NCBI GenBank assembly: GCA_026394195.1
Contig: JAPKYS010000023.1
Coordinates: forward strand, 248,001-312,000
Length of the DNA stretch: 64,000 bases
Origin: a bacterium
Lineage (GTDB): Bacteria > Electryoneota > B3-LCP
Reading direction: 5' to 3'
Shown in pieces: positions 18,030 through 28,244 of this stretch. The position numbers and the translations under genes were made by a program. Positions within the stretch are counted from its first letter, which is position 1. Each line of letters begins with the position of its first letter. Below the pieces are notes generated by a model that worked only from the letters and a program-made list of their open reading frames with translations, made no database searches and was not told the origin of the DNA.

Positions 18030-21000
18030 TTACTTCACCAGCAGCAGTTTCTGGGTCGTTTTAAAATCACCCGATTGGAAGCTCAGGAAGTAAACTCCGG
18101 AAGCTGCCGCCCTGGCATCCCAGCGAATGGTGTGGCTGCCTGCCTGCATCATTCCGTCTTGCAGGATTGCCACCTGCCGCCCCATGACGTCGTAGATGCG
18201 GATCTCAACTCTGGAGATTTGTGGTAAGTCGAACAGTACTTCCGTCGTTGGGTTGAAAGGATTGGGCTTGCACCCTTTGAACGCGAACTGAACCGGTACA
18301 GACTGCTGGTCAGGATCATCCCATCCGGTAACGTTCCAGTTATCCGCGCCCAGTCCCATGATCAGAGCGGATGACTTGGTGAAGCTAAATCCATCCGAAA
18401 CGATGACTGTATCGGGATAGAAGCCCGCATTGGCATAGAAGTAGTATTGACCGGGAGGACTATTGCCCGGAACGCTCTGCGTCAGGGTGCGTGTGATGCT
18501 CACACCAGAGTATAAGTTGTTGTTGTCCCTGTAGATGGTTGGTCCATACGGAGTGCCGTCCGGGAGGGTGATCATGGTCCAGAAATCTATATTCTGAGTT
18601 CCCGCGCTGTGGTTGGCAACTTCGCCGTTGTAGGTAAAAGTACCGCCATTGACCGGAATGACGATGGGTGGATTATTAGGCGTTACCGAGACGACTAACT
18701 GCGTCCCCGGTTGATTGCCAACGTGCATGGTTACGGGCAGGGTTACGTGAGGATTGACCGGATCGTTGCTGTCGATCCCAATCACACCCTGGTAAGTCCC
18801 TGTCTGCATCCCGTAGGCATAACCAATGACGCTGAGGTTGTTGGTATGTCCCGGTATTACCGCTCCGGCTGCCGGCTGCAAGCGGAGCAGCGGATCATAG
18901 AAGCGAACGGCCAGTCCATTATGCAGATAAGCCTGATCGTAGCAAACCTGCAAACCGCTGGTGCCGTTGCCATTTTGAATCCCGACCGTGCAAGATTGGT
19001 AATTTCCGACCAGATTCTGGTACTGACAGGTAACGGTTCCATTTGCCGTCATGATCATCTGGAAGGTGTAAGTCCCCACGACGCTGGTACCCCAATGGGG
19101 CACGCTGAGAAAACTGACGACCAGGCTGTCGCTGCCGTTGTTCCAGGTTCGTACGTCTGCCCCAGTTTGTAATGGATCCAGATCATCCCAGAATCCTCCG
19201 ATCAAGTTGAAAGGCTCCTCAGGATTTGGCAGAGTGGTATTGGTCCATCCTGAAACGTGGGAAGTGAGACTAATCCACCCGTTTGGTGACAGGTAGTAAT
19301 TGCTGAATGTCTGTCCATATAAGGGGAACTCGAATCCGATGGGCATTGCCTGGGAGGTCGAATCATTGTGGATAAAGGTCACAGGGGTCCCGATCTGCGA
19401 AATATCCACCCAACTGTAAGTCGGTCCACTCGGTTCATCCGAGTCCACCCAAGTGTACCCGAAGGCATCCGGTCCACCCGATGCGTCGACGCCCGTGGGA
19501 CTTCCGGGAATCGTCACGTTTTGGCCGTCCCGTTGATAGGTGAGGCTGGTTGAGTATTGCAGCACGGAACTGCCGACGTTGGTGAGGGACATTAAAGTTG
19601 ATGCCACACCATTATGGGGTGCGTTCAAGCTGATCGATGCTGGACTAACATTGATGATTGGTGGACCAGCTCCCACATCGAGATCCGGTGTAAAGAAGTA
19701 AGCCCGACCTGCCTGCAATGGGGCGGCTGCGGGGTCACGATACATATTCCAGTATACCACTTCGATCCCATCCTGATAATCCTGGCGTTCAATCCCGATG
19801 GTGGAATAAGGATTGTCATCGCCTGGACCGTAGACCTCCGAGATAGCCTGATACTGGAAGAGGATCTCGCCATCACCTGTAGTGGTTTGCCAGTAAGCCG
19901 GGTCGTAGAGTACAATTTCAAAGGTTTCGATGGGCGTGGGCGAGTTTAAATTGCGCACTCTCGACCATTCAATAATGTAGCGGTGATTTACTACGTCATC
20001 GAGAACGTAGACGCGCCCCTCATCGGAAGAAGCGAACTTCAAGTCGTCCCAGAATGCCGCTATCATCCCTCGAGGACCCGGTGAAGAAGGAATGGGATAA
20101 TTGCGGAAGTCTGTGTAGGATGCATCTGCCGTAGTGGAAATCCATCCGTTGCTGCAAACCGTGATACGATCCGTGTCCTCGCCATAGAAACGGAAAATGA
20201 AGGGCAGGGGGACAACGATCGAAGCGTCCTGGTTTTCGCCCGAATCGTATAGATTCAGGACGGTTCCCTGTCCACCGTAATCCGGATCGATTTCAATCCA
20301 GTTGTATACCGGTCTCTGGGAATATCCAATGTCCGAATTGTCGAAACAGTAGTAACCGTAAGCATCGGGTCCCTGTGGATCCGTGGACATCTTGGCGCCG
20401 AGGGAAATCGTGATGGTATCTACCTGAGTGGCTCCGGTCGAACCGGTGAAGGTAACCACCAGTTTGGCTAAATAACCACGGATGGTCATTGGCGGGACAC
20501 TCAGATTGAAGGGATCTGCGCTGCAGGTGGCGCTGGCTCCCACATTAACAGTACCGAAACCGGCTGAACTATCATTAACCGTGACATTGGTATCCAGCGA
20601 TACAATCGTCGCAGTTAACGATCTGGCATCTTTATCACCGATATTCTTGACAGTCAGGAGAAAATCCGCGGTTTCGCCGGGCGAGAGGAGTGTGTCGCTA
20701 CCGACGGCTCTGGCTGAAAGAATACTCATATCATAGGAGTACACAGGCAGGTCCATCAGCCCGCTCCATGTACCTTGATCGGAAGTCGTGGTCAAGCTCA
20801 GATGTACAACATGATCGTTGGGACAGTTGGAAGCGACGTGAAGATCGAAGTCATCCAGACTGTTGCCATTGATGCCCGGGGCTAGATTGGGGAATGTCTC
20901 GACACTATCCGTCAAGTTGCCGTAAAGGTCGCTTATCTGCGCCGTAACAGCGATGTTGGTGGCGGTGGTCGATGATCCGAAATTTTTGAATACCAGCGGG

Positions 21001-23117
21001 AGTTCGACCGTTTCACCCGGGTTGATTCTGCCGTCGCCATCGCCGAAGCTGGTGCCTGAATTATCATCGTCAACGGTGTTGCTCAAGTATCCTACCACCA
21101 CATTGGCCTGGATCACATCCAGCGAATCAGCAATGGGAGCGAAATTCTGTTTAACGACAGTGACCTTCACGTTTCCGGCCGTGGTCACAGTCAAAGGCAG
21201 AGTGACCTGTCCGCTGGCGTCGGTTAAACCAACCGTTTGCAATTCATTCGCTTTGAATACGCAAACCGTCGCATCTGCCAGGGGTCCGACACCCGTCTCA
21301 TTCACCGTCAGGGTCAGTGTATTCACACCCCAATCAACTGACGCAGGCACATCACAGGTCATGAATTGGATAGCGCCGGTAAAAAGTTCGATTCCCGGAT
21401 CGCCCGCCAGGGCATTCCAATTGCTGAAATTGGTCACGGAGCCGGCGTCGTTTGCCTGATATGTCTTCCAGAGCTCCAATTTACCACGCACCAGCGAAGT
21501 TCCAGTTTGCGTAATCCCCTCATCGAAGATGCCTGCATACACTCCGTAGTTGATGGTGTTATTGTAACGGGTATGTGTTCCCGTTGTTGCGGTCCCGACG
21601 CAGCCGATGGCGCCTTTCGGGGTTGTTGTAGTCCCGACTTTGACGAAATGCTCCATCAGCGATTCGTTGGCAAAACCACCGGTGGCACAGGTGAGCGTCG
21701 TTAAAAATGGCAGCATCCGCCCATTTGACAAATTGTCGGTATTGGTGTTGCTCCATCCGGACATCCCCATATAACCGCGATAATTTACAAAACTAACGCC
21801 ATTGCTGAAAGCAGTAGTTAAGGTTGCCACCACGCTCCCGGACATATTGTACCAAAATGTATCGATGCGAGTAAATTCGTGCTCGATCATCCGGGTCTTG
21901 ATCCAGCGGTTGACTTGAATCGTGGACGACCCAGACGAAGATGAACCCGCCAGCAACACTCCCTGGTGGTACCAGTCGTTGTTATTGATCAGTGGAGTTT
22001 TTTCGTAATAGAGCACCTTGGCGACCATGGCAGCCGACATCGCCGCGTCGGTCGCAGGGATGCGTCCAATGGATACGTCGGCTAGAATATCGGTTCCATC
22101 GAGTTGAGTGTAAGGATGGTCATAGGCAGAGTAATCCCAAGCCGGCAGGGCGTAGTCGCCGTCGATGTCACCGAAGAGCAGTACGTATTCGGGTGGAACG
22201 TCCCAAGTATTATAAGCTGTCTGAATCATGGTTTTGATCGTCGTGTTCGTCGCTCCCGGCGTAAAAGTCTGGACGGTGACCGAGTGCCCTTCACGGCGTT
22301 TCCAGTCAACCAGTGGAGCCAGGATGTTGTTGACGAGATTGGCGTCGTTTTCGCAGATGAGTAAATACGATCCGGAATTGATTTCATCGACGTTAAGGTC
22401 GTCGTAGTTGGCAATCATGCTGCGCATGATTTTCGCCCAGGATGGCGAGATGGGACGCATGGGACGAACTGGCGAATTGCGCAGGTCCGTTCCTTCAAGG
22501 TGAACGTTAAGGCGGTAGCGGTGTGTCACCCGCAACTCTCGGGTGACGGGATTATAGCTCACCGGATTTGTTTTTAAGGCGACAACACGCATTCCGCGTA
22601 GCAGCGCAGGTTCGCTCACCGCGACTTCATCCTTGGAGTAGAACGCATCCGAGCTATAGGCAGCCATATTGAACTGCACGGGGGAGGGATCCGAGGCGAG
22701 CTCATCGGCGTCCTTACCCTGAGCAGGCATGAGTTCGATATCGGGGATGGTTGTAGATTCCAGGGCTTCAAATTCCGCACGAACACCGACTCGTGCAGGA
22801 ATAGCAATGATGGCGCTAAAATTCGGAAGCTCGGGTGAACCTAAATCGTTTTCCCAGCCGCCGCCGGGGATGGCAATCCTCTCCCAATTTTTACCTTCCA
22901 GAGTTGCTTCGGAAAGCTCAACGTCCGGGAGTAGAATCTCCAATTCAATTCGATCTTTTTCAGATTTAAGAACAGTGATCTTAGGCTGGGAACTACCTAC
23001 GTCAGCTCGCAGAGGTATCGATGCTGCAACCGAGGAGCTAATCTGGATGCACAACAGAGCTAAAATCGCAAGAGTGAGCTTCATAGTTTTCACGGTGTGA
23101 GCCTCCTGATTGTTCAA
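18030..23117 (-). CDS. C25 (gingipain-like) peptidase-family secreted protein with C-terminal sorting domain (ATG at 23084 plausible)
   Basis: 1695 aa; ...PPEYVLLFGDIDGDYALPAW...DILADVSIGRIPA...FVNYRGYMGMSGW...TLTCATGGFANESLMEHF...TPKGAIGCVGTA... (C25 layout); C-terminal NPFNPTTEVLFDLPQISRVEIRIYDVMGRQVAIL...SGVYFLSFQSGDFKTTQKLLLVK. Confidence 0.85.
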   Translation of the reverse strand: MNNQEAHTVKTMKLTLAILALLCIQISSSVAASIPLRADVGSSQPKITVLKSEKDRIELEILLPDVELSEATLEGKNWERIAIPGGGWENDLGSPELPNFSAIIAIPARVGVRAEFEALESTTIPDIELMPAQGKDADELASDPSPVQFNMAAYSSDAFYSKDEVAVSEPALLRGMRVVALKTNPVSYNPVTRELRVTHRYRLNVHLEGTDLRNSPVRPMRPISPSWAKIMRSMIANYDDLNVDEINSGSYLLICENDANLVNNILAPLVDWKRREGHSVTVQTFTPGATNTTIKTMIQTAYNTWDVPPEYVLLFGDIDGDYALPAWDYSAYDHPYTQLDGTDILADVSIGRIPATDAAMSAAMVAKVLYYEKTPLINNNDWYHQGVLLAGSSSSGSSTIQVNRWIKTRMIEHEFTRIDTFWYNMSGSVVATLTTAFSNGVSFVNYRGYMGMSGWSNTNTDNLSNGRMLPFLTTLTCATGGFANESLMEHFVKVGTTTTPKGAIGCVGTATTGTHTRYNNTINYGVYAGIFDEGITQTGTSLVRGKLELWKTYQANDAGSVTNFSNWNALAGDPGIELFTGAIQFMTCDVPASVDWGVNTLTLTVNETGVGPLADATVCVFKANELQTVGLTDASGQVTLPLTVTTAGNVKVTVVKQNFAPIADSLDVIQANVVVGYLSNTVDDDNSGTSFGDGDGRINPGETVELPLVFKNFGSSTTATNIAVTAQISDLYGNLTDSVETFPNLAPGINGNSLDDFDLHVASNCPNDHVVHLSLTTTSDQGTWSGLMDLPVYSYDMSILSARAVGSDTLLSPGETADFLLTVKNIGDKDARSLTATIVSLDTNVTVNDSSAGFGTVNVGASATCSADPFNLSVPPMTIRGYLAKLVVTFTGSTGATQVDTITISLGAKMSTDPQGPDAYGYYCFDNSDIGYSQRPVYNWIEIDPDYGGQGTVLNLYDSGENQDASIVVPLPFIFRFYGEDTDRITVCSNGWISTTADASYTDFRNYPIPSSPGPRGMIAAFWDDLKFASSDEGRVYVLDDVVNHRYIIEWSRVRNLNSPTPIETFEIVLYDPAYWQTTTGDGEILFQYQAISEVYGPGDDNPYSTIGIERQDYQDGIEVVYWNMYRDPAAAPLQAGRAYFFTPDLDVGAGPPIINVSPASISLNAPHNGVASTLMSLTNVGSSVLQYSTSLTYQRDGQNVTIPGSPTGVDASGGPDAFGYTWVDSDEPSGPTYSWVDISQIGTPVTFIHNDSTSQAMPIGFEFPLYGQTFSNYYLSPNGWISLTSHVSGWTNTTLPNPEEPFNLIGGFWDDLDPLQTGADVRTWNNGSDSLVVSFLSVPHWGTSVVGTYTFQMIMTANGTVTCQYQNLVGNYQSCTVGIQNGNGTSGLQVCYDQAYLHNGLAVRFYDPLLRLQPAAGAVIPGHTNNLSVIGYAYGMQTGTYQGVIGIDSNDPVNPHVTLPVTMHVGNQPGTQLVVSVTPNNPPIVIPVNGGTFTYNGEVANHSAGTQNIDFWTMITLPDGTPYGPTIYRDNNNLYSGVSITRTLTQSVPGNSPPGQYYFYANAGFYPDTVIVSDGFSFTKSSALIMGLGADNWNVTGWDDPDQQSVPVQFAFKGCKPNPFNPTTEVLFDLPQISRVEIRIYDVMGRQVAILQDGMMQAGSHTIRWDARAAASGVYFLSFQSGDFKTTQKLLLVK

Positions 23118-23383
23118 TTTCGCGGCGCCATGGTTGATTTTTATCAGCTTGATCCATGATGATTTTGCACACTTCTACACTTCAATGCAGTGAGCCAAGA
23201 TAAGCGGCTTGGTTTTAATAGGATAATTAAAATGAATAAAAATGTAATTCGCAATTGTTTCTTTAATTTATTTCCAAATCGGTAGGCTCGATTGGATACA
23301 GATAGCAGGATTTATGCCGGGAAATAACACGGCTCAGATACACCCAATTCCCTTGACCTGCAAAGAGACTTTCTTTAGAATAG

Positions 23384-23409
23384 AAAAAGGGCAGCGCGGC
23401 ACGCTGCCC
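23384..23409 (-). terminator. rho-independent terminator downstream of panD
   Basis: aaaaa-gggcagcg-cggca-cgctgccc on + strand: 8 bp stem followed by a U-tract on the minus strand. Confidence 0.75.
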
Positions 23410-23429
23410 GAATTACTGCAGCAAGAGTA

Positions 23430-23771
23430 TTATCCGGTGGTTAGCCGGTTATTTTTATCGACAAAGATGATTATAGGCTGATGTGTTTTCGCCTCTTTAT
23501 CGTCCATTTCGCAATATGAAAGGATGATGACTTTATCTCCAGCAACTACCAGGCGAGCCGCCGCGCCGTTCAACATAATGGTGCCGGAACCTCGAGGGGC
23601 AATAATGGCGTAGGTGATCATGCGGGCGCTGTTGCTGAGATTGAGAACGTGAACCTGTTCATTGGGAAGCAGGTCCGCCTTCTCCAGCAGATCCTCGTCG
23701 ATGGCGATGCTGCCTTCGTAATCCAGCTCCGTGCCGGTCACCGTAGCTCGGTGAATTTTCGATTTTAACAT
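23430..23771 (-). CDS. panD: aspartate 1-decarboxylase
   Basis: From ATG 23771: [56 protein letters not shown]...[14 protein letters not shown] cleavage/pyruvoyl region and NGAAAR motif. Confidence 0.93.
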   Translation of the reverse strand: MLKSKIHRATVTGTELDYEGSIAIDEDLLEKADLLPNEQVHVLNLSNSARMITYAIIAPRGSGTIMLNGAAARLVVAGDKVIILSYCEMDDKEAKTHQPIIIFVDKNNRLTTG

Positions 23772-23958
23772 TATCCGCAACATAGGCGGTCGCAGGTTAT
23801 CCGATTCGTTAGGATTTTGAGTTAAGATACGCAAATTTTCTGCTGATGTCAAGGGAAATTGCAGACTGAAAGCATTCAAGTACCGTTTGATCAGCCATCT
23901 GGCAAATCCGTCAGGGATCAAGTATACCTATGACGTAATATAGTCTGCGCTGTAGCTG

Positions 23959-24738
23959 CTACCAACCCTCCCGCGCAATAATCGCAGCTCCTAACGCGCC
24001 GGTGAATTCAGGCCATTCCGGTACCTGAATTTGCATGTCCAGCGCGGCTGACATCTCTCTCACCATGCAGACGTTAAGAGCCACTCCGCCAGTGAAGGCT
24101 GCAGGAGATCGGGGGTGAAGAGATTGCGCCATCTGCGCCACCCTCCGGGCGATTGATCTGTGCACACCGTTCGCTACGTCTTCACGAGCTACTCCCTCAG
24201 CTAAAAGCGAAAGCACCTCAGACTCAGCGAAGACGGTGCAGATCGATGAGATTTGAACAGGACTGCGCGACATGTACGCCAATTGCGAAAATGCCTCAAC
24301 TGACAAGCCCATGCTATGCGCCAGAAACTCCAGAAATTTGCCGCTTCCTGCGGCGCAGCGGTCATTCATGGCGAAGTCCTGCACCATGCCATCTCCGTTC
24401 AGGATGATCGCCTTGGAATCCTGACCACCGATGTCGATCAGCGTATGCGTTTCAGGTAATAAATGCGCGACTCCGCGAGCGTGAGCTGTTATTTCGGTAA
24501 TGGTTTCATCCGCAAATGAAGCGGTAACTCGCCCATAACCCGTAACCACTGTGCGTTCGACCTTTTTTAGGCCAACCGATTCCAGCGCCTGTCGTAGAGC
24601 GCTGTCTGCGCTGATTTCCGGCGTCCATCCTGTAGAAATCAGAGCGCGGCACAGAACCTTAGCGCCATCCCAGATAATCGCTTTTGTCGTGCGTGATCCT
24701 ATATCGACTCCGGCCGTAACCTTACCAAATGCGGTCAT
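23959..24738 (-). CDS. BadF/BadG/BcrA/BcrD-type ATPase (2-hydroxyacyl-CoA dehydratase activase family)
   Basis: From ATG 24738: MTAFGKVTAGVDIGSRTTKAII...LIDIGGQDSKAIIL...FAMNDRCAAGSGKFLEFLA...ISSICTVFAESEVLSLLAEG; both Fe-S ligand Cys contexts present. Confidence 0.92.
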   Translation of the reverse strand: MTAFGKVTAGVDIGSRTTKAIIWDGAKVLCRALISTGWTPEISADSALRQALESVGLKKVERTVVTGYGRVTASFADETITEITAHARGVAHLLPETHTLIDIGGQDSKAIILNGDGMVQDFAMNDRCAAGSGKFLEFLAHSMGLSVEAFSQLAYMSRSPVQISSICTVFAESEVLSLLAEGVAREDVANGVHRSIARRVAQMAQSLHPRSPAAFTGGVALNVCMVREMSAALDMQIQVPEWPEFTGALGAAIIAREGW

Positions 24739-25759
24739 AAGCAGCTCGTTTTCCCCGGTTGATGACGATTTCCAGTTTTTGGGGTTCACAACGAATGGGA
24801 ACTTCACAGCCCGTGGAGAGCACGAATCCTTTCGAATTGCGTAATCCATGCAGGATGATCTGGTCCGTGACCTGATCAACCGGTTCCTTGCTCGAAGCCA
24901 GCAAAATGTTCGGCGCCAGATTGCCCACTAGCCGTACCCGATCTCCCATGGTTTTAACGGTGGTCTGGACGTCAACTTGATCGAAACTGAAGAGATCAGC
25001 GCCAGTTTCCGGGATTAAATCCAGCATTTGCATCGTTTTACCACAGATGTGCAGTGTAATATCCAGATCATAGCGGTGCAGATAGTCAATTAAACGTTTC
25101 TGATAGGGAAAGGCGAATTCCAGATAGGTCTGTCTTGAAATGACGCTGCCTGACGCTAACGGATCCACCAGGACAGGTAGAGCTCCAGCAAGAATGCATT
25201 CGTCACAAAAAATAATGGCAGCAGTTAATGAAATTTCCAACAATCGGTGAGCGTCTTCCGGTGATATGATGGTATCCATCAGGAAGTCTTCAGTACCTCT
25301 TAAACCCGCTGCAGTCGTGAATGAACAGGGTATGAAAGCAAAGACGGGAAGGACGTCACCCATGGCATTATACAGGTAATCTATCGCCTCAAGGTAGACC
25401 GGCAGCCGACCTGCTTTTTGTACGTCCGGCAGACGTAGATCACCGATCTGCGATAGATCTGTGATGATGGGGTTGTCCAGAATCGGCACCTCGAATTTGC
25501 GCAGGTGATATTGACTTCCCATGGCTTCAGCCAGAATCCCCACGTGCGTAAATACTGAAAGACCCTCGTGCTTATAGACGGACTGCGCCTGCAACTGAGC
25601 CCTGGCCAGTATTTTTCCGCTGCTGCAGTATTCCTCGAGATCGCACCCGAAAACCGCTGCCGCATGGGACGTTACCAACGGATAAACCGGCGGGCGATCC
25701 GGCAACTCATCGATCAATAGCAGCCCCCAACGCTCTCGCGGGTTCATTTCAGCCGGCAT
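24722..25759 (-). CDS. URO-D-fold corrinoid methyltransferase (MtaA/MtbA-like)
   Basis: 345 aa; MNPRERWGLLLIDELPDRPPVYP; Zn-ligand pattern DITLHICGKT...FVLSTGCEVP. Confidence 0.82.
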   Translation of the reverse strand: MPAEMNPRERWGLLLIDELPDRPPVYPLVTSHAAAVFGCDLEEYCSSGKILARAQLQAQSVYKHEGLSVFTHVGILAEAMGSQYHLRKFEVPILDNPIITDLSQIGDLRLPDVQKAGRLPVYLEAIDYLYNAMGDVLPVFAFIPCSFTTAAGLRGTEDFLMDTIISPEDAHRLLEISLTAAIIFCDECILAGALPVLVDPLASGSVISRQTYLEFAFPYQKRLIDYLHRYDLDITLHICGKTMQMLDLIPETGADLFSFDQVDVQTTVKTMGDRVRLVGNLAPNILLASSKEPVDQVTDQIILHGLRNSKGFVLSTGCEVPIRCEPQKLEIVINRGKRAAYDRIW

Positions 25760-27134
25760 GTCGACGCTTCCTCGCTCGCAGCGATTCCATGAACGCTTCG
25801 ATACGATTGTAAATTTGCGATTGTAATCTCATTTTGCCCGGAGCCACCACATCGAAGGAGAGGACCGGCACATTCTGCTTGCGTAATGCCTCCACAATCG
25901 GGATCGTTTCATAGGGACAATGCGACGATCCAAAGATGCCGGAAATGATGACGCCATCAGCTCCAGCGCTCTTTAACTGTTCAAGGATCAATTTCACTCG
26001 AAACGCGGTCGATCCAGCCAGGCTGGCGGCGAGCTGGGCTTCAGCCAGAATGGTAAATGGATCGCCTTCTTCCTTTAAAATCGGTGTAGTCTGGTTGATA
26101 ACATATTCCGATCCCACCACTCGTCCGCCCAACTCTTCAACATAATTCATCAGCAGCGGATCTGCCGGGGGCGTCACCCAAACAATTCTCAATTCCTGAC
26201 CTCGGTAACCTTCACCAGCGGCAGCACGTGATTGGACGCAGTCTTTGAAGTCTTGCAGCACCTCGACGCATTCATCAAGATCGCCATAATAGGAAAGAGC
26301 CGCAAACTCCACATTCATCATCTCCACCGCACCCATGGGATTTGGACCCAGAGAAGCGGCGTATTTTTTAATCTCTGCAATCAGCCTTCTTAACCGATTG
26401 ACTTTCAGCACGGCAGCCCTGAACCGCTCAACTGAAAAAGCCGCGCCCGTCACTTCTTCCAGTCTGGACGTCAACGCTCCATACTGTACACCAAGAAAAT
26501 TAACCCATCTTGTTTGATCGGAGACCACGTCAGAGCGCGGAGGCAGCTCAAAGTAGTAGATGGGAATCTCCATCCTGTCGACCTCCGACATGACCGCGGC
26601 CATGTCGTCGCAGGTGGCGCCTACCGTGCCGATGCACAGATCCGGTTTTGGAAAATATGCCTGCTTGAAGAAGGCGCCCAAAGCCGCTCGAACGAAGCAT
26701 GAATCTTCGCCCAGACCTAATTCCGCGGCATCATCGAACAGGACGTGACTTTCCATGAGAAAGGGCGTCCACCAAAGGCAATCCGGATAAAAGGCTATCG
26801 TATTGGGAAATGAGTAAATCAGCGGAGTCACACAGCCCAAATCACCCATGGGCGCAATGATCTTCATCCCAGCCTGTCGGGCTCGAAAGATGCGTTCTCC
26901 TTCTGAAAGAACAAACCCCCACAGCCGCAGAGCTGCCGGAGAATTGTCAAAATGCAACTTGCGCAGCAGACGATTTCCGTAAACTGCATGGGTTGATGGT
27001 GGGAAAAGATACTGCGACCAAGGCGCATCGTCAAGCTGGCGGTAGTATCGGGTTGTCTCCACCTGCTGATCGGGGACTTGCTTAAATAGTTGATGCCATT
27101 CCCGATAATCGATCTGTAGTGGTTTCGGTTTCAT
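25749..27134 (-). CDS. 2-hydroxyacyl-CoA dehydratase family (HgdB/BcrB/C-like) subunit
   Basis: 461 aa; IGTVGATCDDMAAVMSEVDRMEIPIYYFELP, ADGVIISGIFGSSHCPYETIPIVEALRKQNVPVLSFDV; 11 bp overlap with next gene. Confidence 0.8.
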   Translation of the reverse strand: MKPKPLQIDYREWHQLFKQVPDQQVETTRYYRQLDDAPWSQYLFPPSTHAVYGNRLLRKLHFDNSPAALRLWGFVLSEGERIFRARQAGMKIIAPMGDLGCVTPLIYSFPNTIAFYPDCLWWTPFLMESHVLFDDAAELGLGEDSCFVRAALGAFFKQAYFPKPDLCIGTVGATCDDMAAVMSEVDRMEIPIYYFELPPRSDVVSDQTRWVNFLGVQYGALTSRLEEVTGAAFSVERFRAAVLKVNRLRRLIAEIKKYAASLGPNPMGAVEMMNVEFAALSYYGDLDECVEVLQDFKDCVQSRAAAGEGYRGQELRIVWVTPPADPLLMNYVEELGGRVVGSEYVINQTTPILKEEGDPFTILAEAQLAASLAGSTAFRVKLILEQLKSAGADGVIISGIFGSSHCPYETIPIVEALRKQNVPVLSFDVVAPGKMRLQSQIYNRIEAFMESLRARKRRHAG

Positions 27135-28225
27135 CTTCGGGCTTGATTGGATTTCAGCATTTCAATGAAAGCTCCCACGCGGGTTCTCAAGTTGCTGACT
27201 GCCGGCGAGGTGAGATCATCATTGAGAATCAGTATGGGCAGCTGTAAATCTTTTTTCATCCGTTCCGCAGCCAATCCCCAGGGATGACAATATTTCACCG
27301 ACCGAAAAATCACTCCACCGACTTTGCGTTCTGAGATCAACTTTTGCATATATTCAATCAATGGAGTATTCGGGCGACGGTGCGGACAATCATTCGCCCC
27401 TACATAGCCCTGGTAAAGGGCTGTGACAGCGTCGCCATTTTCCTCAATCACCCTGCTGAACACGCGATCGCCCAGGCAGGTGGCGTCAGCAACGATACAG
27501 GCTCCGGCGCTTTCGAACTCACTCAGTTCCCAAACACCGGGAATGCTTCCAGTCAGCAGCAGTCTAATTTTAATATCGGTTGGAGCTCTGCGAACGTACC
27601 TCGCAAGATAATCGATAATAGGCTCAGGGGGTAGGGGAGAGGCAGCGATCTGGTGTAACATTGAAGTGGGTAATCGACCGTTTTGACGCAATCCGATGAC
27701 AGTCGCCTTCAAGCGATTGCGCTGCCTGATTTTTTCATTAAGCTCACCATTTGTGGGTGTCTTGCCGGTTACGATCTGGATTTTCGTAAAAGCATTGGTC
27801 ATCTCCTGCTGGAAGTAATCTTTTGGCTGGTTCCAACTTCTGGGAGCTCCGTAGAGATGAACCGGAATATCCTGGACTGTCGCCAGTGTTTCGCTTACGC
27901 GACGCATCTGATCACAGCAGGACCCGAACAGGATGGCGGATAGGCCTCGGTAATAATCAAGCTGAAGAAGGGCAGGCAGCGTGCGGCAGAAGGAGCAGCC
28001 ATCAGTCCGGATAGAATGACTTCCTTGCACGTCGAACCCAGAGCGCGGGATCAAACGCATGGGAATGGCTCCGCTGGCCTCGATATATTCCGGAGGAACG
28101 CGCAGACAGAGATATCCGATCAGCGGCTCTACTCCCTCCATCTGCCGAAGGTAGGACTGTTCCAGTGCAGAAAATTCAGCCAAGTCCTGCACTTCAGCGT
28201 TCTTATGTTCTACGTTTAAGGACAC
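27131..28225 (-). CDS. 2-hydroxyacyl-CoA dehydratase family (HgdB-like) subunit
   Basis: 364 aa; VPPEYIEASGAIPMRL, GCSFCRTLPALL, FGSCCDQMRRVSE, VGGVIFRSVKYCHPWGLAAERMKKDLQLPILILNDD; ATGA overlap with next gene. Confidence 0.85.
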   Translation of the reverse strand: MSLNVEHKNAEVQDLAEFSALEQSYLRQMEGVEPLIGYLCLRVPPEYIEASGAIPMRLIPRSGFDVQGSHSIRTDGCSFCRTLPALLQLDYYRGLSAILFGSCCDQMRRVSETLATVQDIPVHLYGAPRSWNQPKDYFQQEMTNAFTKIQIVTGKTPTNGELNEKIRQRNRLKATVIGLRQNGRLPTSMLHQIAASPLPPEPIIDYLARYVRRAPTDIKIRLLLTGSIPGVWELSEFESAGACIVADATCLGDRVFSRVIEENGDAVTALYQGYVGANDCPHRRPNTPLIEYMQKLISERKVGGVIFRSVKYCHPWGLAAERMKKDLQLPILILNDDLTSPAVSNLRTRVGAFIEMLKSNQARR

Positions 28226-28244
28226 TTTTTCCGATGGTTAGCGT

